A stretch of DNA of 64,000 nt from JAFCUW01 sp049897565 (lineage in GTDB: Bacteria; Pseudomonadota; Gammaproteobacteria; Burkholderiales; Burkholderiaceae_D). Shown here in pieces: positions 36,423-44,380 of the stretch. Position 1 is the first letter of the stretch; every line of letters starts with the position of its first letter. The stretch covers positions 62,001 through 126,000 of the forward strand of contig NZ_JAFCWM010000006.1 of assembly GCF_049897565.1 (NCBI RefSeq). The letters are read 5' to 3'. The position numbers and the translations under genes are program-made. The notes under the pieces are model-generated. The model was given only the letters and a program-made list of their open reading frames with translations, searched no databases and had not been told where the DNA came from.

Positions 36423-37133
36423 ATGAACACTTCGAGGAGAACGTTTCTGCACCAATCCGTCGCGCTTGCAGCCGCGCCCAATCTTGCTGCCGCGGCTCGG
36501 CATATCGTCTTGCTGGGCGATTCGATTTTCGACAACGGCGCCTACACCGGCGGCAAACCGGACGTGATAGCGCATTTGCGGCGCCGGACGCCGCATGGTT
36601 CGACTGCAACCTTGCTGGCGCGCGACGGCGCCACGACGGCCGGCATCCCCGCCCAACTGGCGCGCTTGCCACGCGACGCGACACACCTGGTCCTTTCCGT
36701 TGGCGGCAACGATGCATTGCAGCGGCAGGGGCTTTTGCAAGCGCCGGCCCGTTCAGTGGCCGAAGCGATCGAGATGCTGGCGGGAGCCGTCGGCGAGTTC
36801 GAGCCGGCGTACCGCAAGGTAAGCGACGCCTGCCTAGGGCACCGGCTGCCGCTGGTGATCAGCACTATCTACAACGGCAACTTCAGCGACGCGCGCTATG
36901 GCAAGTTGGCGCGCAATGCGGTGGCGCTGTTTAACGATGCCATCATCCGCACCGCGCTTGACTACAAGCTGAAGGCGCTCGATCTGCGCGCGGTCTGCTC
37001 GCGGCCGGAAGACTATGCCAACCCGATCGAGCCGTCGAGCATTGGCGAGGCGAAGATTGCGGGCGCCATTGTCGCGGTCGTGTCGGGATCGGCGGAAGCC
37101 AAGGGCGCGTTGCTGTTCCGCGGCGTTGGCTGA
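36423..37133 (+). CDS. SGNH/GDSL-family hydrolase with Tat-like leader
   Basis: A 236-residue SGNH-fold protein. The N-terminus (NTSRRTFLHQSVALAAAP) has twin arginines and a hydrophobic stretch, like a Tat signal. Block I is VLLGDSIFDNG with the nucleophile Ser34, and block III is VLSVGGNDAL with the oxyanion Asn. The usual C-terminal D-x2-H pair is not obvious; the corresponding region reads DYANPIEPSSIGEAKIAGA, without His. Substrate unknown, perhaps an ester or acyl group in the periplasm. The ATG at 36423 is preferred over an ATG 15 bases upstream because it places the twin arginines close to the N-terminus. Confidence 0.78.
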   Translation: MNTSRRTFLHQSVALAAAPNLAAAARHIVLLGDSIFDNGAYTGGKPDVIAHLRRRTPHGSTATLLARDGATTAGIPAQLARLPRDATHLVLSVGGNDALQRQGLLQAPARSVAEAIEMLAGAVGEFEPAYRKVSDACLGHRLPLVISTIYNGNFSDARYGKLARNAVALFNDAIIRTALDYKLKALDLRAVCSRPEDYANPIEPSSIGEAKIAGAIVAVVSGSAEAKGALLFRGVG

Positions 37134-37226
37134 CGCGCAAACGGCGATCTCGGCGGTAATGTGGTGTGGCGAACAGTCAATCAATTTATCCGCGGGTAAG
37201 CTGTGGTTTTACCCAAGGAGACCGCC

Positions 37227-37397
37227 ATGACGAAAACCAAAACCGAACCTAGCGAGCAGTTGCATCGCGATGCTGAGCAGGCTCAGCTTGACGTCAACAA
37301 GAGCCAGCACAAGGCGGAAGAGCAGGAAGTTGTCGGCCGTCAGCAAAATGATGGCCTCAAGCCACATCAGGACACGGGCGCTCCACGCGGCCAGTAA
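37227..37397 (+). CDS. Small hydrophilic protein, 56 residues
   Basis: A short ORF with a strong AAGGAG site (37215-37220) seven bases before its ATG and a terminator right after it, so it is probably real. The product is highly charged and Gln-rich, has no Cys and no hydrophobic segment, and looks disordered (LHRDAEQAQLDVNKSQHK, then KPHQDTGAPRGQ). No family recognised. Such proteins are often stress-induced in this group, but nothing here shows that. Confidence 0.65.
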   Translation: MTKTKTEPSEQLHRDAEQAQLDVNKSQHKAEEQEVVGRQQNDGLKPHQDTGAPRGQ

Positions 37398-37410
37398 GTG
37401 CGGCGCAACT

Positions 37411-37447
37411 AAAAAAAAGCCGGCGATACATCAGCCGGCTTTTTTTT
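37411..37447. terminator. Bidirectional intrinsic terminator
   Basis: AGCCGGC (37418-37424) and GCCGGCT (37434-37440) form the stem, flanked by eight A on the left and eight T on the right. It serves both the small protein gene (+) and the convergent MBL-fold gene (-). Confidence 0.92.
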
Positions 37448-37460
37448 CTGCAGTAACTGC

Positions 37461-38417
37461 TTAGCGCATCTGCGTGTAGTTGACCGGAATGAAGTCGTAG
37501 CCCTTCGATTCCTTGACGATGTGGCCGATGCCGGGGAACTGCAGGTGGGACCCGCCTACCAGGTAGCCGCCGCGCGCGGCCGCGTCGAACGCCTGGCGCC
37601 GCTCGGCGGCCGCCGTCTTCTGGTCGCTGTCGAAGGTGATCGTCACTTGGGGACGGTCGAACTGCACCGCGGCTACGTGGATCAGGTCGCCGATCAGCAC
37701 CAGCTTCTGTCCCTTGCTCTCCACCAGGTAGGTTGCGTGTCCAGGTGTATGGCCCTTGCCCGACAGCGAACTGATGCCCGGCACCAGTTCGACATTGCCT
37801 TCAAACGCGGCAAACTTGCCGGCGGTGACGTAAGGATTCAACGACGCCATGGCACCCTTGAAGGAATCGGCCATCTTTGGGTTCTTGTCCATGTTGGCCT
37901 GGCTGAGCCAGAAGTCCGCTTCCTGCTTTTGCGCGCGCACGGTCGCGTTTGGAAACGCACGCTGGCCGTTGGCGGCGAGGCCGCCGACGTGGTCAGAATG
38001 CATGTGGGTAATGTAGATCTCGTCGATCTGTTCTGGCTGGTAGCCGGCCGCCTTCAGGTTGGCGACGAACTTGCCCAGGGTCGGGCCGAACAGGCCCGCC
38101 GCGCCGGCGTCGACCAGGATCAGCTTGCTGCCGGTGTTGATCAGGAAGGTGTTGACCGAGGTTTCCAGGGGGGCCTTCAGGAACGACTTGGCGAGAGCGG
38201 CGCTGATGGCCGCCGGCTTTTCGCCCTGCAGCAGCTTGTCGACCGGCAGGTCGACGGTACCGTCGTTGATCGCGGTGATTTCGAAATCGCCCAGCATCAT
38301 GCTGAAGTAGCCGGGCGCGGCGGTCTTGACCATCGGTGCGGCAGCAAATACGGGGGCGCAGAATAGCGCGGCGGTTACGAGCGCGGCGAGCGCTTTTTGC
38401 TTCAGTTGTCGGGTCAT
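37461..38417 (-). CDS. Secreted MBL-fold metallohydrolase
   Basis: A 318-residue metallo-beta-lactamase-fold protein with a signal peptide (MTRQLKQKALAALVTAALFCAPVFA, cleavage near 26). The zinc motif THMHSDHVGG is at 137-146; later ligands are likely the His in GKGHTPGHATYLV, the Asp in LVLIGDLIHV and a His in the C-terminal GGSHLQFPGIGHI. Such proteins are often annotated as lactonases or beta-lactamases; the substrate here is not evident. The ATG at 38417 gives a proper signal peptide, while the longer open frame upstream does not. Confidence 0.85.
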   Translation of the reverse strand: MTRQLKQKALAALVTAALFCAPVFAAAPMVKTAAPGYFSMMLGDFEITAINDGTVDLPVDKLLQGEKPAAISAALAKSFLKAPLETSVNTFLINTGSKLILVDAGAAGLFGPTLGKFVANLKAAGYQPEQIDEIYITHMHSDHVGGLAANGQRAFPNATVRAQKQEADFWLSQANMDKNPKMADSFKGAMASLNPYVTAGKFAAFEGNVELVPGISSLSGKGHTPGHATYLVESKGQKLVLIGDLIHVAAVQFDRPQVTITFDSDQKTAAAERRQAFDAAARGGYLVGGSHLQFPGIGHIVKESKGYDFIPVNYTQMR

Positions 38418-38602
38418 CGTTGTCCTCTGGAGTGGGTCGGATCGGTCCAGCGCACGCGCCGCGCGAACGGCGTGCCGGTCCGATGTTGTAATATCGTACC
38501 TGAAGGGGCAATTCCCTGCAGGACGCGGCAACGGCGCCGGGCCGAATGCTCATTGAAGTAATGTGAAATAATTGCCCCTTGTCGCATCGGGGATCGGGAA
38601 GC

Positions 38603-39526
38603 ATGGCTGTGTTGCAAACGAAGTGGCTGCACAAATTCATACCGACGCCGAATCACGCCAGCGGGCGCGAGCAGTTGCGCGCCGGTATCGGCGCCATCGT
38701 CGCCCTGATGCTGACCGCGTTGATGAGCTATTTTCTGCGCAAAGGGCACAGCTGCATGGCATTTCTGGTGGCGCCGATGGGCGCCACGTCGGTGCTGCTG
38801 GCCGCGCCGCTGGCCGGCGGCCTCGCCATCGTCGCCATGTTCTTGCTGCGCTGCCTGCATCCGCCGGGTGGCGCGGCACATCCTGCAGGTGCACAGTACC
38901 GACGACCTGGCGCCGACCGAACGGATCGGCGTCACGCATGAAGACCTCGACGCGGTGCTGAAAAGTTATGGCCAGGTGCTCGACATCAGCCGAGACGACC
39001 TCGAGGACATCATCCTGGCCACGGAAATGAAGGCGTACGAACGGCGCTTCGGCGTCATCACCTGCGGCGCCATCATGTCGCGCGACACTGTGACGGTGGA
39101 GTTTTCCACCGCGCTGGCCGACGCCTGGCGCCTGATGCGGCGCCACATGCTGCACGCATTGCCGGTGTTGAACAAGGCGCGGCGGGTGATCGGCGTCGTC
39201 GCGCAAAGTGACTTTCTGACGTACAGCGAGCAGGGCGAGTCGGTGTCGTTTGCCGAGCGGATGCGCCGCTTGCGGATGAATAGCCCGGACACGCATTCCG
39301 ACCAGCCGGAGGTGGTGGGCCCGATCATGACGACGAAGGTGGTGACGACCAGGCCGGACAAGCCGATCGTCGAACTGGTGCCGCTGATGTCCAACACCGG
39401 CTGCACCACATTCCGGTGGTGGACGCGGACAACCGGTATATCGGCATGGTCAGCCAGTCCGATTTGCTGGCGTCGCTGTACGAAGGCCGCCTGCATGCGC
39501 CTGTTCCGGCGCCGGCCGTTAGCTGA
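38603..39526 (+). pseudogene. HPP-CBS membrane protein with multiple lesions
   Basis: Parts of an HPP-family protein in shifting frames. From ATG 38603: an HPP membrane region (FIPTPNHASGREQLRAG, SCMAFLVAPMGATSVLL, then FLLRCLHPPGGAA), which appears to lack a stretch after TSVLL compared with the family. After the HPP motif, near 38875, the sequence jumps to another frame (HILQVHSTDDLAPTERIGVT) with the expected remaining helices missing. The CBS pair follows (MSRDTVTVEFSTALADAW, IMTTKVVTTRPDKPI) until a one-base-type frameshift near 39404-39407, after which HIPVVDADNRYIGMVSQSDL continues in the first frame to TGA 39526. The CBS part could be translated on its own from 38868. Its end overlaps the DUF535 gene by eight bases. 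Confidence 0.78.
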
Positions 39527-40502
39527 CCATTAACCGCCCCGGCATGATAGTCTGCGGCGAAACTTCGGCGGGGCTGGCGTCCACCAGCCGCAGCGGCGTG
39601 CTTGAGCGTTGCGACCGCACCACTTGTGCGCGCACTGCGTCGATCGCCTGCACCAGCATGTCGTGGCGCTTGCGCGCTTCCGAGCGCTTTTTGGAGGCGA
39701 TGTCGTCAAGGCGCGGCGGCGGCAGCTGTTCGCAGTCCAGCGCAAAATTGCCATCGGCACGGCGCCTGGCCTGCAGTTCCTGCCACAGGCCGTCGTAGTC
39801 GGCGTGCACTTTGCCTTGCCGCGTCGCCGTGGTAACGACGCGGTTGCGGTTGCTCACCAACACCAGTTCGGTGCAGCCGAGCTCGTGGCCGAACTGGCGC
39901 ACCATCCGCACCAGCAAGTTCTTCGGGCGCATGCCATGCAAGTCGCGCGTCGCCCGGCGCATCGCGTCGAGCCCGCCGCCGCCGGACACGCCTTGCAGGC
40001 AGCCCACGCCGAGCGCCATCGCATCGCCCTCGCGCAAGAAGGAAAAGGCGATCGACAGCAGCAGCTCGTCGCCTTGCAGCAACTGGAAAATCAGTTCGCC
40101 TTCGCGGCACAACACGCCGCCGGCACGCAGTTCGATGCGGTAAGCGCTGTCGGCCGAGCGTCCCTCCAGGTGGCACAGCGTTACCGGCTGGTGCGCCGCG
40201 CGCGCGATCAGCGGCGCCAGGCCGCGGTCGATCACCATGTCGTAGTGCGCGCGCAGCAGGTCGAGCCGGTCCTGGCAGCGCAACCCGGTACTGAAATAGG
40301 AGCGGTAAATCTTGTTGATCAGCCGCGGACAGGACGGCAGCATGGTGCCAAATAACGGGTGCGAGTTAAGCAACTGCAGCCAGCTGCCTGTCTGGCGAGG
40401 GTGGGCCAGCGCCCGTACGGTCAGTTTCAGCGATTCGCGCAGGTAAGCGACGCCGTCGAGCTCAGCGCGTAATCCTGTGCGCAGGGTGATCGGGAAGGTC
40501 AT
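39519..40502 (-). CDS. VirK/YbjX family (DUF535) protein
   Basis: A 327-residue DUF535 protein. Relevant segments are MLPSCPRLINKIYRSYFS, RLDLLRAHYDMVIDRG, LLLSIAFSFLREGDAMALGVGCLQG and GMRPKNLLVRMVRQFGHELGCTELVLVSNRNRV. Family members VirK and YbjX are linked with resistance to antimicrobial peptides and with membrane/LPS functions, but the biochemistry is not known. No signal peptide or membrane segment is seen. The 266-base gap on its 5' side (40503-40768) holds nothing I recognise. Confidence 0.85.
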   Translation of the reverse strand: MTFPITLRTGLRAELDGVAYLRESLKLTVRALAHPRQTGSWLQLLNSHPLFGTMLPSCPRLINKIYRSYFSTGLRCQDRLDLLRAHYDMVIDRGLAPLIARAAHQPVTLCHLEGRSADSAYRIELRAGGVLCREGELIFQLLQGDELLLSIAFSFLREGDAMALGVGCLQGVSGGGGLDAMRRATRDLHGMRPKNLLVRMVRQFGHELGCTELVLVSNRNRVVTTATRQGKVHADYDGLWQELQARRRADGNFALDCEQLPPPRLDDIASKKRSEARKRHDMLVQAIDAVRAQVVRSQRSSTPLRLVDASPAEVSPQTIMPGRLMVS

Positions 40503-40768
40503 GGGGGCGGTGGGAAAATGCAGGCAAAGCAGTGGCCAGGCTGCGGGCGCGGCAGCTAAAAAGGACCATTGAAATGCGAGCGGCAGGGTCGCCAGGCGAC
40601 GGCGGGTGTTTCTCTCAGAGGTGAGCGGCCCGGGGATGGGGGGCAGCGGCGCCGCGTCGAGAAGTCTGTGTGTTATTGATTTTTTGCAACTTGTAGCATC
40701 ATGTGTCTGAACGTCAAGCTTGTCAATACATCGCGCCAGTTTTTTCGCCGCCCTGGACGGCGCGCGGG

Positions 40769-42292
40769 TTACTTGCGTTTCAGGATAGAGCCGAGCACGC
40801 CGCGAATGATTTCGCGCCCCACCGATGAGCCGATGCTGCGCGCCGCCGATTTGAGCATCGCCTGCGCCGGCGATTCGCGCTTGCCGTTGCCGCCGAACAG
40901 GCCGCCGAGCATGCCGCCGAAGGAATTGTCGGCCGCTTCGGCCTGCTTGCCGGCCGGCGCCGGCTTGGCCTGTTCTGCCTGCTGCTGCGCTTGCTGGGCG
41001 GCGGCCACGCGCGCGGCGATGATTTCGTGCGCCGACTCGCGGTCGACCGCTTGTTCGTACGCGCCGGCGACGACCGACTTGGCGATCACGGCCTTGCGGG
41101 CATCTGCGTCAAGCGGGCCGATGCGCGACGCCGGCGGCAGGATGAAGGCGCGCTCGACGATATTCGGCCGCCCCTTTTCATCGAGGAAGGACACCAGCGC
41201 TTCGCCGACGCCCAGTTCGGTGATGACCTGGGCGGTATCGAGCGCCGGGTTGGGGCGGAACGTGTCGGCGGCCGCCTTGACCGCCTTCTGGTCGCGCGGC
41301 GTGTAGGCGCGCAGCGCGTGCTGCACGCGGTTGCCCAGCTGGCCGAGCACGGTGTCGGGAATGTCGAGCGGATTTTGCGTCACGAAAAACACGCCGACCC
41401 CTTTCGAGCGGATCAGGCGCACGACCTGTTCGATCTTTTCGAGCAGCGGCTTGGGCGCGTCGTTGAACAGCAGGTGCGCCTCGTCGAAGAAGAAGACCAG
41501 CTTCGGCTTGTCGAGGTCGCCCACTTCCGGCAACTGCTCGAACAGCTCGGAGAGCAGCCACAGCAGGAAAACGGCGTACAGCCGCGGCGAGTTCATCAGC
41601 TTGTCGGCTGCCAGGATGTTGATCACGCCCTTGCCGGCGGCGTCGGTCTGCAGCAGGTCGTCGATATTGAGCATCGGCTCGCCGAAGAACTGGTCGCCGC
41701 CTTGCTCCTCGATGGCGATCAGGCCGCGCTGGATGGCGCCGATGCTGGCCGCCGAAATGTTGCCGTAGCTGGTGCGGTAGTTGCCGGCATTGTCGCCCAC
41801 TTGCTGCAGCATCGCGCGCAAGTCCTTGGTGTCGAGCAGCAGCCAGCCATTGTCGTCGGCTATTTTGAACACCAGTTGCAGCACGCCTTCCTGGGTGTCG
41901 TTCAGGTTCAGCATGCGCGCCAGCAGCAGCGGGCCGAGGTCGGAGATGGTGGCGCGCACCGGATGGCCCTGCTCGCCGAACACGTCCCACAAGGTGACCG
42001 GGCAGGCGGCCCACTGCGGCGCCTCGATGGCGAGCATCTTCAGCCGCTCGTCCATCTTCGGCGAAGGGGCGCCGGCCTGCGCCAGGCCCGACAGGTCGCC
42101 CTTGACGTCGGCCATGAACACCGGCACGCCGATGCCGGACAAGGCCTCGGCAATCACCTGCAAGGTCACCGTCTTGCCGGTGCCGGTGGCGCCGGTGATG
42201 CAGCCGTGGCGGTTGACCAGGTTCGACAGCAGGCCCTGCAGGGCTGGCGGCTGCGTGGCGATGCTGGTGGCGACGGGCAATAGGGTAGACAT
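40769..42292 (-). CDS. HerA-like ATPase, DUF853 (YjgR) family
   Basis: A 507-residue P-loop ATPase of the HerA/FtsK superfamily, of the DUF853 / YjgR type. Walker A is GATGTGKT (34-41) and Walker B VFFFDEAHLLF. Other conserved parts are VFMADVKGDLSGLAQAG, KGVGVFFVTQNPLDIPDTVLGQLGNRVQHALRAYTPRDQKAVKAAA. A low-complexity Ala/Gln linker (AAAQQAQQQAEQAKPAPAG) precedes a Gly-rich C-terminus. Function unknown; homologues exist in most proteobacteria. The ATG at 42292 gives the usual N-terminus. No NurA-like nuclease is adjacent, which argues against a DNA-end-resection role. Confidence 0.9.
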   Translation of the reverse strand: MSTLLPVATSIATQPPALQGLLSNLVNRHGCITGATGTGKTVTLQVIAEALSGIGVPVFMADVKGDLSGLAQAGAPSPKMDERLKMLAIEAPQWAACPVTLWDVFGEQGHPVRATISDLGPLLLARMLNLNDTQEGVLQLVFKIADDNGWLLLDTKDLRAMLQQVGDNAGNYRTSYGNISAASIGAIQRGLIAIEEQGGDQFFGEPMLNIDDLLQTDAAGKGVINILAADKLMNSPRLYAVFLLWLLSELFEQLPEVGDLDKPKLVFFFDEAHLLFNDAPKPLLEKIEQVVRLIRSKGVGVFFVTQNPLDIPDTVLGQLGNRVQHALRAYTPRDQKAVKAAADTFRPNPALDTAQVITELGVGEALVSFLDEKGRPNIVERAFILPPASRIGPLDADARKAVIAKSVVAGAYEQAVDRESAHEIIAARVAAAQQAQQQAEQAKPAPAGKQAEAADNSFGGMLGGLFGGNGKRESPAQAMLKSAARSIGSSVGREIIRGVLGSILKRK

Positions 42293-42378
42293 CGTGGCGG
42301 CCTCATGGAGTGTAGAGCGATTCACTGATCGAGCGTAGAACGACACCGGCCGCTCGAAAGCGGCCGGCGGTGACTGCC

Positions 42379-43074
42379 TTATTCCGCCTTGTCGGCGCCG
42401 CAGCACTTCTTGTATTTCTTGCCGCTGCCGCAAGGGCAGTCGTCGTTGCGGCCGACTTTCGGCTCATCGCGCTTGATGGTTTGCACCGCGGACTTGCGCA
42501 GCGGCAGCCAGAACTTGTAAATGGCCGGCAAGTTCGCCTCGATCTCGAGCGCCAGCTTGTGGCCCTTGACCGGATCGTCGACTTCCTTCAGTTCCTCTTC
42601 CTCGATCTCGTCGGCACCGAGCAGGTAGATCGGGCGCATCAGCGGCGCCAGATCCGATTCCCAGATCGGATTCCAAGAGTCCGGGCGCAGTTCCATGCCT
42701 TCCCAGAAGCCCCAGCACCAGGCTTCGGCGTCGATCAGCGTCTCGTCGCCGTGTTCGTGTTCGCAGAACAGCGGCTCGAATTCCTTCGGCGCCACTTCGA
42801 ACGTGACGGCCACTTCGTTCATGAAGCGCATGATCAGTTCGAAGATGCGGTCCGCTTCCTTCGGGTTCTTCCACTGCGGCTCGCTGTTGGCGTCTTCGCC
42901 CCACACTTTTGGCAGCCACTCGGTCGGCATGATGGTGTCCGGGCCGATCGCGATGGCTGTCAGGAAACCGTGCAGCGTATCCATCGTCATCGCATCGTCT
43001 GAACTGCGCTCGGACAACAGGAACTGGTCGAGTTCGTTGAATTCTTTTTCTGACAGGGGCTGGTCGTATTGCAT
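42379..43074 (-). CDS. YecA/UPF0149 family protein with SEC-C motif
   Basis: A 231-residue acidic protein: an N-terminal UPF0149 helical domain (LSEKEFNELDQFLL, TLHGFLTAIAIGPDTIMP, WCWGFWEGMEL) and a C-terminal SEC-C zinc motif (GRNDDCPCGSGKKYKKCCG). SEC-C motifs bind zinc and, in SecA, contact ribosomes or SecB; the role in YecA-type proteins is not established. It ends 86 bases from the HerA-like gene, same direction. Confidence 0.9.
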   Translation of the reverse strand: MQYDQPLSEKEFNELDQFLLSERSSDDAMTMDTLHGFLTAIAIGPDTIMPTEWLPKVWGEDANSEPQWKNPKEADRIFELIMRFMNEVAVTFEVAPKEFEPLFCEHEHGDETLIDAEAWCWGFWEGMELRPDSWNPIWESDLAPLMRPIYLLGADEIEEEELKEVDDPVKGHKLALEIEANLPAIYKFWLPLRKSAVQTIKRDEPKVGRNDDCPCGSGKKYKKCCGADKAE

Positions 43075-43145
43075 CGGGTGCTCTTTCTTGAAATGAAGGC
43101 GCTAGTTTAACGCCTGCGCGCGCAAAAACCGCTACGGCGGGCATT

Positions 43146-44213
43146 TTAATTGCGGCTGCCGTGATGCGCGGAGTCCGACGCGGCGCGCGCCGTATCGCGC
43201 GCCACCAGCCGCGGCGGCGACAGCGCCACCGTCGGCTCGTTGCCGGTCAGCAATTGCAGCAGCGCTGCGGCGGCCAGCGATCCCAGTTCGTGGGCGTCCT
43301 GCCGGACCGTCGTCAGTGGCGGAATCGCGTGGGCGGCGGCGGGCAGATCATCGATGCCGACCAGCGAGATATCGTCGGGAACACGCATCCGGCGCCGGTA
43401 TAGCGCCAGCGCCGCGCCGAACGCCATCTGGTCGTTGGCGGCAAGGATCGCGCTGAACGGCTGCCCGCCGTCGAGCAGCCGTTCGGCCGCCGCCAGGCCG
43501 CTGTCCTCGCGATAGTCGCCCTGCTGCACCAGCGCCGGGTCGTAGCGCACGCCGGCCTGGCGCAGCGCGGCGCGATAGCCGCGCAAGCGTCCGGCCGAAT
43601 CGGCATGCGCCGGGTCGCCGCTGATGAGGGCGATGGCGCGGTGGCCGAGCGCGAGCAGGTGGGCGGTGGCCAGCCGCGCCCCCTCGACATGGTCGAAGTC
43701 GAGCGAAAACAGGTTCGGCGCGCGCAACTGGCGGCCGGTGACGACCACCGGCATCGTCCTGGCGAGCTGACGCAGCGCCTCGTCGCCGAGCCGGGCGCTG
43801 AGCAAGATGATGCCGTCGACGCGGCGCCCGCACAGCACGGCGACGCCGCGCGCCTCTTCGGCCGCATCCCAGCGCCCGCTGACGAACAGCGGGATGTAGC
43901 CGGCCATGCCGAGTTGCTCTTCGATGCCACGCAGGGCGACGCCGTAAAACGGACTGTCGATGGTCTGGGTGATCACGCCGACGCTGTGGGTGCGCCCGCC
44001 GGCCAGGCCGCGCGCGATCGGATCGGGTACAAAGCCGAGCGCGGCGATGGCGCGGTCGATGGCGTCGCGCTTGCTGCGGCTGACCGCGGCGGTGCCGTTG
44101 AGGATGCGCGACACCGTGCTGGGCGAGACGCCGCTGGCGGCGGCGACCATGCCGAGCGTGACCTTGGTTCCGGGGGGGGCTGCCGCCGACGGCGCGGGGG
44201 TCTTGCGCTTCAT
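43146..44213 (-). CDS. LacI-family transcriptional repressor
   Basis: A 355-residue LacI/GalR regulator. The HTH is VTLGMVAAASGVSPSTVSRILNG, with hinge helix PDPIARGLAGG, followed by a periplasmic-binding-protein-like effector domain (VGVITQTIDSPFYGVALRGIEEQL to the C-terminus). It is divergent from the GH16 glucanase, and a LacI-type palindrome overlaps that gene's transcription start, so it probably represses the glucan locus until a sugar binds. The start at 44213 (MKRKTPAPS) leaves a short N-terminal tail; the upstream open frame runs through the operator and is unlikely to be used. Confidence 0.92.
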   Translation of the reverse strand: MKRKTPAPSAAAPPGTKVTLGMVAAASGVSPSTVSRILNGTAAVSRSKRDAIDRAIAALGFVPDPIARGLAGGRTHSVGVITQTIDSPFYGVALRGIEEQLGMAGYIPLFVSGRWDAAEEARGVAVLCGRRVDGIILLSARLGDEALRQLARTMPVVVTGRQLRAPNLFSLDFDHVEGARLATAHLLALGHRAIALISGDPAHADSAGRLRGYRAALRQAGVRYDPALVQQGDYREDSGLAAAERLLDGGQPFSAILAANDQMAFGAALALYRRRMRVPDDISLVGIDDLPAAAHAIPPLTTVRQDAHELGSLAAAALLQLLTGNEPTVALSPPRLVARDTARAASDSAHHGSRN

Positions 44214-44285
44214 TGTTCGCGTCCTTGTGCTTGCCAAAGTGGCACCGCGTCGCATTGTGACACAGGCCGGCGCGCGCGGCTTGTG

Positions 44286-44314
44286 TTGACAGCGGAAACC
44301 GGCCATGGTAATTT
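44286..44314 (+). promoter_or_regulatory. Sigma70 promoter of the GH16 gene
   Basis: -35 TTGACA (44286-44291), 17-base spacer, -10 TAATTT (44309-44314). Transcription would begin near 44321, inside the operator that follows. The -35 is a perfect match and the spacing is ideal. Confidence 0.75.
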
Positions 44315-44315
44315 T

Positions 44316-44329
44316 TGAAAGCGCTTTCA
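44316..44329. promoter_or_regulatory. LacI/GalR-type operator
   Basis: TGAAAGCGCTTTCA, a perfect 14-base palindrome with the central CG typical of LacI-family operators. It sits directly after the -10 box, over the likely start point, so a bound repressor would block initiation. The LacI gene is 100 bases away on the other strand. Confidence 0.85.
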
Positions 44330-44380
44330 TATCGGTCTGAGGCGCGCAATCACAACGACAACAACGACACGGAGACGGCG

